Assembly: GCA_024291935.2 (NCBI GenBank)
Contig: CM044317.1
Location: forward strand, 18,622,230 to 18,686,229
Source: Okapia johnstoni
Taxonomy: Eukaryota; Chordata; Mammalia; Artiodactyla; Giraffidae
Length of the DNA stretch: 64,000 nt
Direction: 5' to 3'
Part shown: positions 34,134-45,880 of the stretch, in pieces
How positions within the stretch are numbered: the first letter of the stretch is position 1
Layout of the letters: every line of letters begins with the position of its first letter
Position numbers and translations under genes: made by a program
Notes under the pieces: model-generated
Database searches by the model: none
What the model was told of the DNA's origin: nothing
The model's input: the letters and a program-made list of their open reading frames with translations, nothing else

Positions 34134-35898
34134 CTGTAAATCCAAACACATATTGTGTCATGGAAATTCTAGCCAAAATGGGTCTGGTAGGTCATGGTAG
34201 ACCATTCAAATTATTTAATGAACTTATCTTTGCTGATGAAAAATAGGTAAACAACTTTACATGCATTTAAAAAATGTTAACTCTTAAATGTACGTCTATT
34301 GTATAGAATGTCTCATTAGTTTCACTTTCATAATAGTACCATATAGTTCATTAAGAAATCATTTTACTTCAATGTAAAAAAGTTATTATATAAACTCACT
34401 CTAGCTATCAGCCTATGTAACTTAACTTTCATAGAATCTTTAATTTGAATTTAAAGAAGTCTGGGAGTTTCTATGTCATTTCAAGGAGAAAGAAAACACA
34501 AATTAATCCTCTCATGAGAAAGGGAAACTAAGAAGGTAACTTAGTTTGAAATGTATAATGCTTGTAGGTTTGCTTCTGAGAATCAATATTTATTCCCTAA
34601 TATCCCTGAAATTACTACATTTGATTCATGGTATTTTTGTCCTTTAAAGATTCTGGTCAAAACAACAGAATTTATTTTCCTCTTGTTTTTATTTTTAATT
34701 GAAAAGTTTTGTTTTATTCCCTTAAAGTTCAAGCAGTTATATATAAGTGCACTGCTGCAGCTGCTGCCAAGTTGCTTCAGTCGTGTCCGACTCCGTGTGA
34801 CCCCATAGACAGCAGCCCACCAGGCTCCCCCGTCCCTGGGATTATAATGATTATTATTTTTTTCTTCTGTGAATATGCCTCATATCAATTTGATTCTTAG
34901 ACCAGCTAGAAGAACCTGGAGAGAATAGAGGAAAATTTTTTCCTTCTCCAATACATATTTTTCATGAAACAGAGATCTGAACCCAGGCAATTTTAGTCTT
35001 CAGTCCAAACTTTGAACTATATTCTGTATCTTGAGGTTGACCTTAACTATGAGTTTGGTAGAAAAAAGGCATTGTTACCTTCATTTTTACAATGAAACTC
35101 AGAAAAATGTTTTGCAATCTCACAAATACAAAAATTATCAGTAAATTTGGGGATGTTATGTCACTGACTATCACAAAAGACTGCTTAAGGTATCAATATA
35201 AGAAAAAAATGCTTAATAGAAAATTAAAAATACAAAAAAATGACTAGTGTTTGTATATTCTTTACCAAACCACTAAAAAGCTTTCTGCAAAAATGCAAAG
35301 CCATAGTTATGAAACTGTTCTCACACAAAAACACAGTAATGTATTCAGAAAGAAGACAAAATGAAAAAAAGATGATAAAGCATAATACTGGAAGTAAATG
35401 GACATATTTTCATGTAAAGAGAAGTGAACTGAGAATTATACATTCTGGAAGCACCAAGATAGATGATCCAATGTTAGGACTATAAAGTTTTTTAAAAAGA
35501 TTTTATATATACATGTATATATATAGAATTTATATAGAGGCAGACATATACTAATATATATCAATATCTAATCAAATATTTATGTAAATATACTTATATA
35601 TTTTATAATGTAAAATATGTTATATATACTATAATAATATATATTAGCCTATATCTTCATTCATGTAAACACTTCTGTGACTGTTGTACCATAAGTACTT
35701 GGGTAATCTTGGCTTCTGTCTCATATGTAGGATCTTGCTTCATTATGCACAACCATCTGAGAGCTTAACAATTATGGGCCACTCTGAAAAGCTTATTTAG
35801 ATATATCTGAACAAAAAATACATTTCTGTGCTCCAGTGTTCTCCAGCATTTGAGGAAATGTGTACAATAATTATTATTCTAGGAGACTGAGAGCTTAC
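34134..35898 (-). other. ADGB: ADGB intron e4-e5
   Basis: A 1.8-kb intron. It holds a Bov-A2 fragment at 34757-34843 and a very A+T-rich patch with TATA/ATAT runs at 35490-35650. Otherwise unique. Confidence 0.85.
34757..34843 (-). mobile_element. Bov-A2-type SINE fragment
   Basis: gctgccaagttgcttcagtc to ccaggctcccccgtccctgg. Only the tail-side A unit is present. Confidence 0.85.
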
Positions 35899-36039
35899 AA
35901 TCTGACAGAGACTGTAGAGAATATTGTACATCTGATGAGGGTCTTGAACCATGTATTGACCATCTGAATTTTTCCTTTTCTCTTTCCTTCTCTCCATCTT
36001 TACTCCTCTTCTTTCCAAGATCTTTTGCATCAGCTTTGT
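35899..36039 (-). CDS. ADGB: ADGB exon e4: basic linker exon, frame-neutral
   Basis: This 141-nt exon has acceptor CATGTTAG and donor GTAAGC, phase 1 at both ends. It reads KADAKDLGKKRSKDGEKERE then KEKFRWSIHGSRPSSDVQYS and LQSLSDC. Lys, Arg and Glu dominate the first half. The second half (SIHGSRPSSDVQYS) is androglobin-specific and I recognise no independent domain. Cattle-type sequence seems to carry four extra residues (E-R-E-K-type repeat) compared with human from memory. Inverted BovB copies lie on both sides of the e4-e5 pair (33.1-34.0 kb and 38.5-39.9 kb). Confidence 0.94.
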
Positions 36040-36764
36040 CTAACATGTTAAAAAAATGCAATAAATTCTTTAACTACAAAATCTCAATCTATATTGCTTA
36101 TTCAATTAGTGTTGAAGAAGAAAGCTAAAACAATAGTATTATTTAAGTGTAAAAAAAATACCCACAAACTTCTCCAAACACTACTCGCCTTGAATTAGTC
36201 ACATCAAAACAAAACAAAAGCTTTAAAAATTGACATATATTGTGAAAGACATGGCATTATTGACTACAAATAATTTTAGGCTAAATGTAGATAGTCAGGT
36301 GGATATAATTTATTTGTATAAAATCATGGTGTTAGGCTAATCTTATTAAAAAGAAAAAAATCAGGAAAAATGTATTTAAAGTTGAGTCCTAAATGTGGAG
36401 CCCTCTTAGACTTTCTTTATTTGGGGCCTGCATTTCAAGAAACTCAGCTTTCTGCCTCTAGAATATCTTCTGGTGGAGACTGGCCACCAACCAACATCCA
36501 CACCAACATCTTATTGTCAACAAGATGTGCATAGTAAACCCAGTACCCAGAACCATCTACCACTTGAATTTCCATCCATATTTACATTTGTGTGAAACAT
36601 GTTTTCCTTCATCTTAAAAATTCTCTGAGATTTTTTATTTCCTAATAAATCCCTTCCATGTCTAAAACAGAAATTTCAAATTTCTTCCATTCATTCTTTT
36701 GTCACTTGCTAAATTTGTAATCAGTATTGACCAGGTTGTTTTCTTTTTGTTCCAGTTTTTTTTT

Positions 36765-36836
36765 TTTTTTAATTTATTTATTTTCATTGGAGGCTAATTA
36801 ATTTACAATATTGTAGTGGTTTTTGCACATCATGTT
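36765..36836 (-). mobile_element. Ruminant L1 3' end fragment
   Basis: The plus strand reads ttcattggaggctaattaat and ttacaatattgtagtggttt, the antisense end of a bovine-type L1, next to a T tract. Confidence 0.7.
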
Positions 36837-37052
36837 TTTTTTTTAAAAATTGAATATATAAAAAAACTATAACATTAACAACATGTGTTGTTTCTTAGCC
36901 TCTAAAATAAAACTATCTCAGATCTTAGCTTTATAGTAGATTTAACATCTAGGTTAGATAACAAAGGCAAAGATAACTATAAGTGTAGGATGAAATCTTT
37001 AATCAGGAAACAAGTATAAAAATATATGACTTCATGTATGATTTTTAAAATA

Positions 37053-37265
37053 GGCTTCCCTGGAGGCTCTGACAGTAAAGAATCTGCCTGCAATATGAGA
37101 TACCTGAGTTTAATCCCTGAGTCAGGAAGATCCCCTGGAGAAAGGAATGTCAACCCATTCCAGCATTATTGCCTGGGAAATCGCATGGACAGAGGAGCCT
37201 GGTGGGCTACAGTCCACAGGGTTGCAAAGAGTCAAAGACAACTGAGAGACTAATACTTTCACTTA
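37053..37265 (+). mobile_element. Bov-A/Bov-tA SINE
   Basis: Head ggcttccctggaggctctga. Ends gagactaatactttcactta. Confidence 0.94.
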
Positions 37266-38477
37266 CACTAAAAGCCTATTCAAAACCCATAATTTAAAAT
37301 AATATGTACTAAAATCTGCAAATAAGAAAAACACACTCTTCACAGAAATTTGGAAAGTATGCAAAAATATTTACCAAAATGTGTTTTTGCCAATACCATG
37401 AATAAATTTATTGTTCCTCTGTCATTTCATTTCACCCATCTGGCCACCCCTCTGAGTAAAATTAGCAGCCGAGTCCTATGTTCTAATGGAGATAATCTTC
37501 CCCTAGTTCTGCACAAGCTTCTGTCCTATTTTAAATAATCATGATAACCTTCATCTCCACTTCCACCTTACTCTCAGCTCATAAATAGTCTGCTTATAAA
37601 GAGAGAGAAGTCTTTTTTCAGAAACCCTCAACTTCTCTCTGTCAAACCCATTCACCCGCTGATACCTACATCTATCCTCTCTCCCATGCCCTGTGCCAAT
37701 CTGTTAGGATGGAGGAGACATTGCTCCCCAGGTTGGACCAGTCCCTTCACTTTGGCTCTCTGGAAGCCTATGCTATGGCTGTCATCTCAACTACCTCTTC
37801 AAAATCGCCACTTAAAAATATTCGACCCTTCTTCATTAGATAAAAGTTTAAACCTTTAAACATTAGTTAAAAGTTTTTCACGAATCCCCCGTTTTCCTTG
37901 AGAGCTTCCACTTTTTCGCTCTCCTATTCTTCACAAATTTATAACAGAGTTGTTTATACATTATTTTACTTCCCACTTATTTCTTAATCTCTCCAGTGTG
38001 TCTTCCACTTTCATCATTTACCAGTGCCCAGTGACCTCTGTATCATAAAATCTAACAGAGAAATTTGAATTCCCATCATATTTCAACTCACAACATTATT
38101 TGGAACAGACAACCTCTCTGATTCTTGAAACATTCTTTTCCTTTGATTTTCAGCAGTGACGTGCTCTGCCGATCTTCCTATTTTTCTGGTCATTCTTTAA
38201 CCTCCTTTGCCAGCTCATTATTTTGTACCAGCTCTCAGATATTTAGCTTCTTCAAGGCTTAGTCTTAAGGTTCCTAGTCTTTTCGCTCTACACCATCTCC
38301 TTGGGAATATCATTCATCATTTAATTTAGCATGCATTTGTCAACGATTCCCAAGTGCATATCAACAGCCTGGAACGCCTGACATGAAAAGTACACTTGAT
38401 TTCTTAAAGGCACCTTAAACTCAATATGTTCTAAATCATTTTGTGATCTCTCCTCCTAAAGTGATTCCTCTTTTTGA

Positions 38478-39948
38478 ATTCAGTTCAGTTCAGTTCAGTA
38501 GCTCAGTGATGTCCGACTCTTTGTGACCCCATTAACCGCAGCACGCCAGGCCTCCCTGTCCATCACCAATGGCCAGAGTCTACCCACACCCATGTCCATT
38601 GAGTCGGTGATGCCATCCAACCATCTCATCTTCTGTCGTCCCCTTCTCCTCCTGCCCTCAACCTTCCCCAGCGTCAGGGTCTTTTCCAATGAGTCAGCTC
38701 TTCGCATCAGGTGGCCAAAGTATTGGAGTTTCAGCTTCAACATCAATCCTTCCAATGAACACCCAGGACTGATCTCCTTTAGGATGAACTGGTTGGATCT
38801 CCTTGCAGTCCAAGGGACTCTCAAGAGTCTTCTCCAACACCACAGTTCAAAAGCATCAATTCTTCGGCACTCAGCTTTCTTTATAGTCCAACTCTCACAT
38901 CCATACATGACTACTGGAAAAACCATAGCCTTGACTAGATGGACCTTTGTTGACGAAGTAATGTCTCTGCTTTTTAATATGCTGTCTAGGTTGGTCATAA
39001 CTTTCCTTCCAAGGAGTAAGCATCTTTTAATTTTATGGCTGCAGTCACCATCAGCAGTGATTTTGGAGCCCAGAAAAATAAAGTCTGCCACTGTTTCCAC
39101 TGTTTCCCCATCTAACTACCATGAGGTGATGGGACCGGATGCCATGATCTTAGTTTTCTTAATGTTGAGCTTTAAGCCAACTTTTTCACTCTCCTCTTTC
39201 ACTTTCATCAAGAGGCTCTTTAGTTCTTCTTCACTTTCTGCCATAAGGGTGGTGTCGTCTGCATATCTGAGGTTATTGATATTTCTCCCGGCAATCTTGA
39301 TCTCAGCTTGTGCTTCCTCCAGCCCAGCATTTCTCATGATGTACTCTGCATATAAGTTAAATAAACAGGGTGACAATATACAGCCTTGATGTACTCCTTT
39401 TCCTATTTGGAGCCAGTCTGTTGTTCCATGTCCAGTTCTAACTGTTGCTTCCTGATCTGTATACAGGTTTGTCAAGAGGCAGATCAGGTGGTCTGGTATG
39501 TCCGTCTCTTTCAGAATTTTCCACAGTTTATTGTGAACCATGCCATCAAAGTCTTTGGCATACTCAACAAAGCAGAAGTAGATGTTTTTCTGGAACTCTC
39601 TTGCTTTTTTGATGATCCAGCGGATGTTGGCAATTTGATCTCTGGTTCCTCTGCCTTTTCTAAAACCAGCTTGAACACCTGGAAGTTCACGGTTCACATA
39701 TTGCTGATGCCTGGGTTGGAGAATTTTGAGCATTACTTTCCTAGCATGTGAGATGAGTGCAACTGTGCGGTAGTTTGAGCAGTCTTTGGCATTACCTTTC
39801 TTTGGGATTGGAATGAAAACTGACTTTTTCCAGTTCTGTGGCCACTGCTGAGTTTTCCAAATTTGCTAGCATATTGAGTGCAGCACTTTCATGGCATCAT
39901 CTTTCAGAATTTGAAATAGCTTAACTGGAATTCCATCATCTCCACTAC
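38478..39948 (-). mobile_element. BovB LINE, 1.5 kb, with RT reading frames
   Basis: A 5'-truncated copy in two long minus-strand frames. 39116-39733 (205 aa) has FRKGRGTRDQIANIRW, box A with VEYAKDFDGM, box B with GVHQGCILSPCLFN, and an intact box C RYADDTTLM. 38495-39100 (201 aa) has VMYGCESW and [14 protein letters not shown]. The two frames are separated by a stop/gap near 39105. A 288-aa antisense frame at 38523-39389 is a shadow. It ends with a (TTCAG)n run at 38480-38500, the usual BovB tail. Confidence 0.95.
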
Positions 39949-40804
39949 CCAGCTGAATGAAACATACTACCTTCTATCCAGTTTTGCAAGTAAGAATTCT
40001 ACAATTTCTCTTTGCCACATCCAGGCATTTCTTACTTTGTAAGTATCTCTCAATCATTTACTTATATCTGCTTCTCCACTATGACTATCCTATTAACCTG
40101 CTCCAAGCTACTATCATCTCCAACATGAGCTTATACAACAATCATCAGATTGTTTTTCTGTGACTTCTCATGCCATTGAGCTTCCACCTCCACCTGCATT
40201 CCAAGTTATTTTTTTTCTCAGAGAACCAGAATATCCTTTTCAAAATGTGAAATAGATCATGATTCAACTCCAAACTCTTCATTAGCTGTCAATGGCTCTT
40301 TGGTAAAGATCAAACATCTTAGCATGACCTAGAAGTTTTGGCATGATCACTCTCCTACCTACTTCTTCATGTTCTTCTTAAGCCACTTAATTCCTCACAT
40401 CCTCTCTTCCAGCTGAAAACATCTACCAGGTCTTCCAAGTCACTGTCATTTCTGCTGCTGCCTCATAATATTTATATATGCTCTCTCTTCTACCTAGAAT
40501 TCTTTTCCTTCCACAGTCTGTCATCTTTCCCCAGATATCCTTCTAATTTTTGCAAATGCAGCTCAAAATTCCTTAAGGAATTCTTCCCTGGTGCCCCAGA
40601 CTAGGTCTCCCATATGAACGACTTACAGTTCCTTGTATTTCCCTTCAAGACTCATGCCTTAGTATGTATTTATGATTTTTTAAATTAATGTTAGTCCCTC
40701 TCACATTACCTAAGCTCTAAAAGATGAGATCCACATCTGATTTTGTTCAAGTTACCACTAATTCCTGTAACACTTATGGGTATTCACAGCAAGTAGTACA
40801 TTGA

Positions 40805-40984
40805 TCTTTGTGACTCCATGGACTGTAGCCCACCAGGCTCCTCTGTCCATGGAATTCTCCAGGCAAGAATACTGGAGTGGGTTGCCATTGCCTTCTCCAG
40901 GGGATCTTTCTGACCCAGGGTTTGAACCCAAGTCTCCAGCATTGCAGGCAGACTGTTTACCAACTGAGCCACCAGGGGTGCCCA
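40805..40984 (-). mobile_element. Bov-A/Bov-tA SINE with 10-bp target duplication
   Basis: Flanked by agtacattga at 40795-40804 and 40985-40994. The tail is short, so the element starts at gatctttgtgactcc. Confidence 0.94.
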
Positions 40985-41019
40985 AGTACATTGAATGAAT
41001 GGTTAACTGGATGGATGGA

Positions 41020-41233
41020 TGCTGCTGTTGTTAAGTTGCTAAGTCATGTCCAACTCTTTGCAACCCCATGGACTGTAGCCCGCCAGGCTCCTCTGCCCAT
41101 GGGATTTCCCAGACAAGAATACTGGAATGGGTTGCCATTTCTTTCTCCAGGGGATCTTCCCAACCAAGGGATCAAACCTGCATCTTCTGCATCACAGGCA
41201 GATTCCTTACCACTGAGCTGCCTGGGAAACCCG
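41020..41233 (-). mobile_element. Bov-A/Bov-tA SINE
   Basis: Starts with a gctgctgttgttaagttgct tail and ends gagctgcctgggaaacccgc. Confidence 0.94.
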
Positions 41234-42201
41234 CATAGATGGAGGATAGACAGATGTTAATTTGTGATACATGAGAAAGGGATTCCAGGTTCAAGTTAAT
41301 TTAAGATACACTGGGTAAAACAAATTTAACCTGGCTATTTTTTCATTTTTGCTTTCTTTCATAAACTAATGCACATTAGATTATTTTAAGAGGGATCCAT
41401 GATGGGGCAGATATCACATATACTTAATTTTTTTGCCTATCTTTGAGGAACATTTACAGTAGTTATTTCAGGGCAGTATATGATTGGAAATGCTAATGTG
41501 CAGGATCTAAATAAGAACAAAAAATCAATATCTTATAAGACATAAGTATCTGAAAGACCGTTATAGATGTTATCACAGTTATACAAAAAATTGAGTATTT
41601 TCTAGTATATTCAACTCTACTCGCAAGCACTATTGTTCATATGTATGGCTATATGAAATATTTTAGAAAGTATAAAATGATCACTTATTAAATATATTTC
41701 TCACTTTAAGAAAAGTGCTTCTACACTTTGTAAAGTAACTTGAAAAATATATTTTTTAGATTTTAACTTTCACCTTATAATAAACAATCTGCAAATCATA
41801 ATCTAATGATGATTAATCTATGTCCATTTCATATTTTCTGAAAAGAAAAATAGGACCACTTTTCAGGTTGGGTATTTTGGCCCTTTCCACTCTACACACA
41901 ACATATAAGAAAAATGTGTTTAATGAAGGGAAATTGAAAACTTAATGTCTTTTTCTATAGTAATACTATATTAATTTAATATCATTAAAATATATAATTA
42001 CCTTCGATTATAAGGAGAGCAAAATACAGTGAAATAATTAACATAAACATCACTGCAGGAAATAGAGAAACTTGAATGACTGTTTTCACAACACTTAATA
42101 AATGACAATGCTTATGAATAGTTACTAAATTCAGCAATGATTATAAAATGTTTATATACAATATCCATACTGAATAATATTGTGATAATAAATTGTCTTA
42201 C

Positions 42202-42431
42202 CCTTTAAAACCCTTTCACTTTTCTCAGGCAATTTTAGTGTCGTTATTGAATTTTCAGGTTTGAATTCCTTGCCATCTTTCACTTCTTTCCCATCCTTCA
42301 TGTCTTTTCCTTGTTCTTTTAATTTGGCATCTACGTCAGTTATTTTGCTTTCAGAGCCAGACTCATCTGACAGCTTAAACTCGGGCAATATTTCTCTCAA
42401 GAGCTCCCAAACTTTGTCCGTATATCCTGGG
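42202..42431 (-). CDS. ADGB: ADGB exon e3: end of calpain-like core plus lysine-rich linker
   Basis: This 230-nt exon lies between acceptor CACCTTAG and donor GTAAGA. After the shared His codon it reads PGYTDKVWELLREILPEFKL, an amphipathic helix, then SDESGSESK and a charged linker. The linker contains a near-repeat, MKDGKEVKDGKEFK, with 9 of its 14 residues charged. Human androglobin has a similar but not identical lysine-rich stretch here (from memory), consistent with a fast-evolving, probably disordered linker. The final single base G joins AC of e4 to make Asp. Confidence 0.95.
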
Positions 42432-43036
42432 CTAAGGTGAAAAACAAAATTAATTTCCAAATTAAACTTTTTACTCCATATCAAGAAATTACTGACAGAA
42501 AAAACATGAACTTGCTGTTTCACAAAACTGATCAATAGTTACTTCACATTTTAATTAAAAACACCATTATGTATTCATTCATTCAACAAGCATTGATTAA
42601 GTGCCTACTCTGTGCTGGGCTTTGCTGATGCAAAGAGACCAAATACAGGGTTTCAGTTAAGATGGTGATATAGGGGGATTCTAAACTCACTTCTTCCTAG
42701 GGACACAGCAAATTTACAGCTACATACAGAACTGTTTTCTTTGGGAGAAAAAATACTAGCTGAGGAATTCCTACGTATCTGTCAAATGAGAATGGATAGG
42801 AGAGGCTGAGACACAGTCTTGCCATAAAACCCAGCCAGTGCAGTGACCCACAATTTGGAGAGAACTCACATTCTGAAGATTTTCCCTGAGGAGGCAAGAG
42901 TTCGCACCCTGCATCATCTGGCATTCCAATTTTTAAGACGTGAAGATCAGAGAGAAGTTCCCCAAATGCACAGTTTTGAAAGCCAGCAGGGTTTGCATCC
43001 ATGAGGCGCACAAGGTTAGAGCAAGCTCAGAAAGTG

Positions 43037-43240
43037 AAAGCAAAGTGAAAGTTTTAGTCACTCAGTCATGTCTGACTATTTGTGACCCCATCGACTGTAG
43101 CCTGCCAGGCTCCTCTGTCCATGGGATTCTCCAGGCAAGAATACTGGAGTGGGTTTCCATTCCCTTCTCCAAGGGATCTTCCTGACCCAGAGATCGAAAC
43201 CAGGTCTCCTGCATTTCAGGCAGGTTCTTGACTGTCTGAA
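43037..43240 (-). mobile_element. Bov-A/Bov-tA SINE
   Basis: aaagtgaaagttttagtcac to caggcaggttcttgactgtc. The last bases of the tRNA head are lost. Confidence 0.93.
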
Positions 43241-43381
43241 ACAGTTCTTAAAGGGCTTTCATGGACTCACCAATCCCAAGGCCAGTGTATAGAAGAGCAC
43301 CCAACAGGAGACTTTAATACCCCATTTTCTTCAATAAATAGATCTTCCAGACAGAAAATTGATAAGAAAACATTGATCTTG

Positions 43382-43581
43382 TGAAAGCTGCTCAGTTGTG
43401 TCTGACTCTGCAACCCCATGGACTATAGCCTGCCAGTCTCCTATATCCATGGAATTCTCCAGGCAAGAATACTGGAGTGGATAGCCATTCCCTTCTCCAG
43501 CAGATCTTCCCAACCCAGGCATTGAACCGGGTTCTCCTGCATGCAGACGGATTCTTTACCAGCTGAGCTACCAGGGAAGCT
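43382..43581 (-). mobile_element. Bov-A/Bov-tA SINE with 11-bp target duplication
   Basis: Flanked by cattgatcttg (43371-43381) and cattggtcttg (43582-43592), one mismatch. Confidence 0.94.
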
Positions 43582-43592
43582 CATTGGTCTTG

Positions 43593-44090
43593 AGAGACAC
43601 ATTAAATAAAATGGACTTAGACACATACAGAACATTCCATCTGAAAGCAATAGAATACACATTTTTCTACATGGAGTATTCTCCAGAATAGATCATGTTA
43701 AGTCACAAAAAATATTTTAATGAACTCAAGAAGATTGAAACCATAGCACCCACCTTTTCCAACCACATCTTTTCTAGTATGAAACTAGAAATTAATTACA
43801 AGAAGAAAACTGGGAAATTCACAGCTATGTGGAGATTAAACAATATGCTACTGACCAACCAATGGATCAAAGAAGAAATCAACAAAATGCTTTGAGATAA
43901 ATAAAATGAAAGTACAGCATATCAAAAATACAACAGATACAACAACAGCAAAACAAATGTAATAAGACAAAAGGAATTCTAAGAGGTACATCAAGAAATC
44001 AGATCTTAAAAAAACTACCTAACTTCACACCTTAAAGAACTAAAAGAAGAACAAATGAAGCCTAAAGTTAGTAGAAGGAAGGTAATAACA
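43593..44090 (+). mobile_element. L1-related fragment, upstream part
   Basis: Text like catctgaaagcaatagaata, gaaactagaaattaattaca and aacaatatgctactgaccaa belongs to the internal L1 region often found ahead of ORF1 in older L1s. Interrupted by a SINE fragment at 44095. Confidence 0.6.
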
Positions 44091-44094
44091 AACG

Positions 44095-44237
44095 TGGTGG
44101 TGGCAAGTCACTTCAGTCACGTCTGACTCTTTGAGACCCTGTATGGACTGTAGCCCACCAGGCTCCTCTATCCATGGGATTCTCCAGGCAAGAGTATTGG
44201 AGTGGATTGTCATGCCCTGTTCCAGGGCATCTTCCCA
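44095..44237 (-). mobile_element. Truncated Bov-A SINE
   Basis: Tail and A-body present (ggtggcaagtcacttcagtc to cagggcatcttccca). tRNA head absent. Confidence 0.9.
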
Positions 44238-44239
44238 AA

Positions 44240-45155
44240 TAACAAATATCAGAGTGGAAATAAATGATTGAGAGACTAAAAAGACAATAGAAAAAATCAA
44301 AGAAACTAAGAGCTGGTTTTTGGAAAGGACGGACAAAACTGAAAAGCCCTCAACCAGAATCACTAACAGAAAACAAATAAATAAAATCAGAAATTAAACA
44401 GACGTACTGAACTTAATACACAAAATACAAAGAACCATAAAAGACTAGGAGAAACAAATATACAACAAATTGGACAACCTAAAAGAAATGGATAAATTCC
44501 TAGAAACATACCACTTACCAATACAAACAAACAGAAAATCTGAACAGACCAGGTTTTAATTTTAACTAGTTCAGATTAAAATCTGAATTAAATCAATAAA
44601 AAGATAATCCAGTTAATAAATGGGCAGAGGATCTGAACAGACATATTTCCAAGGAAGATAAACCGATGGTCAACAGGTACCACAAAATGCGCCACACATC
44701 ACTAATCATCAGGTAAAATGTAAGTCAAACCCACAATGAGTTACAACCTCACATTCATACTAGTTATCATCAAAAAGACGAGAAATGACAAGCGTTGGCA
44801 AGGATATGGAGCAAAAGGAACCTTTGTACACTGTTGATAGGAACATAAGTTGATATAGCTAGTATGAAATACAGCATGGAATTTCCCCAAAAAATTAAAA
44901 ATAGAAATATCACATAGTCCCACAATTCCACTTCTGGGGATTTATCCATAGGAAATGAAAGCACTAACTCAAAAAGACAGAAGTTTGTCAAAAAGAACAA
45001 TCTCATGTTCTCTGAAATGTTATTTACAATAGCCAAGACGTATGTGTCTATGGATGGATGAATGAGTAAAGTGTAGTATTCATATACACAATGTAACATT
45101 GTTTAGCCATAAAAAAGGAAAGAAATCTTGCCATTTGCAACAATGTGGATGGACT
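44240..45155 (+). mobile_element. L1 fragment, ORF2 end and 3' region
   Basis: Contains taataaatgggcagaggatc, a degenerate cactaatcatcaggtaaaat and gatttatccataggaaatga, the typical order of the L1 ORF2 end. Frames are broken. Continues after the SINE at 45381. Confidence 0.8.
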
Positions 45156-45167
45156 TTGAGGACATTA

Positions 45168-45380
45168 GTAGTGGTGGTTTAGTTGCTCAGTCATGTATGA
45201 CTCTTGCAACCCCATGGACTGTAGCCAGCCAGGCTCCTCTGTCCATGGGATTTCCCAGACAAGAATAATGGAGTGGGTTGCCATTTCCTTTTCTAGGGGA
45301 TCTTCCTGAACTAGGAATAGAACCTGGGTCTCTTGCATTGCAGATGGATTCTTTACTGACTGAGCTATGAAGGAAGCCCC
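45168..45380 (-). mobile_element. Bov-A/Bov-tA SINE inside L1, 12-bp target duplication
   Basis: Flanked by ttgaggacatta at 45156-45167 and 45381-45392. The duplicated bases are L1 sequence, so the insertion post-dates the L1. Confidence 0.96.
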
Positions 45381-45720
45381 TTGAGGACATTATACTAAGT
45401 GAAATATGTCAAAGAAAGACAAATATTGTATGATTTGTTTCACTTATATATGGAATCTAAAAACAAACACACTCATTGATATACAGAATAGATTTGTGGT
45501 TGCCAGAGGCAAAGGGTGGGATTTGGGCAAAATAGTGAAGGTATTCCAAAAATACAAATTTCCAGTTATACAATAAATGAGTCAGAGCATTGTAATGCAC
45601 AGCAGGGTGACTGTGGTTAATAATACAATAGTGTATACTTGCAAGTTGCTAAGAGAGTAGATCTTAAAAGTTTTCACCACAAGAAAAAAAAAATTATAAC
45701 CATGTGTGGTGATGCCTGTT
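45381..45720 (+). mobile_element. L1 fragment, 3' UTR
   Basis: Resumes with actaagtgaaatatgtcaaa, gtggttgccagaggcaaag and ends near accacaagaaaaaaaaaatt. Confidence 0.8.
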
Positions 45721-45783
45721 AACTAGATCTGTGCTGACCATTTCTCAATATATAAACAATATTGAATTACTATGTTGTGTGCA

Positions 45784-45880
45784 TTCATGCGAAGTTGCTT
45801 CAGTTGTGTTCGACTCTGTGACCACGTGGACCGCAGCCTGCCAGACTCCTCTGTCAATGGGGATTCTCCAGGCAAGAATT
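45784..45880 (-). mobile_element. Bov-A2-type SINE fragment abutting BovB
   Basis: From gcgaagttgcttcagttgtg to ttctccaggcaagaatt, joined without a gap to plus-strand BovB sequence. Confidence 0.85.

Larger units (their letters stand above)
36040..42201 (-). other. ADGB: ADGB intron e3-e4
   Basis: A 6.2-kb intron with an L1 tail (36765-36836), SINEs at 37053, 40805 and 41020, and the 1.5-kb minus-strand BovB (38478-39948). The pyrimidine-rich stretches on both sides of that BovB (about 37560-38470 and 39955-40740) read as one old repeat, probably L2-like, split by the BovB, but I cannot name the family with confidence. Confidence 0.75.

Noticed and set aside
38523..39389. 288-aa plus-strand reading frame
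   Set aside because: It is the antisense shadow of BovB. The same kind of antisense frame appears in the other BovB copies.
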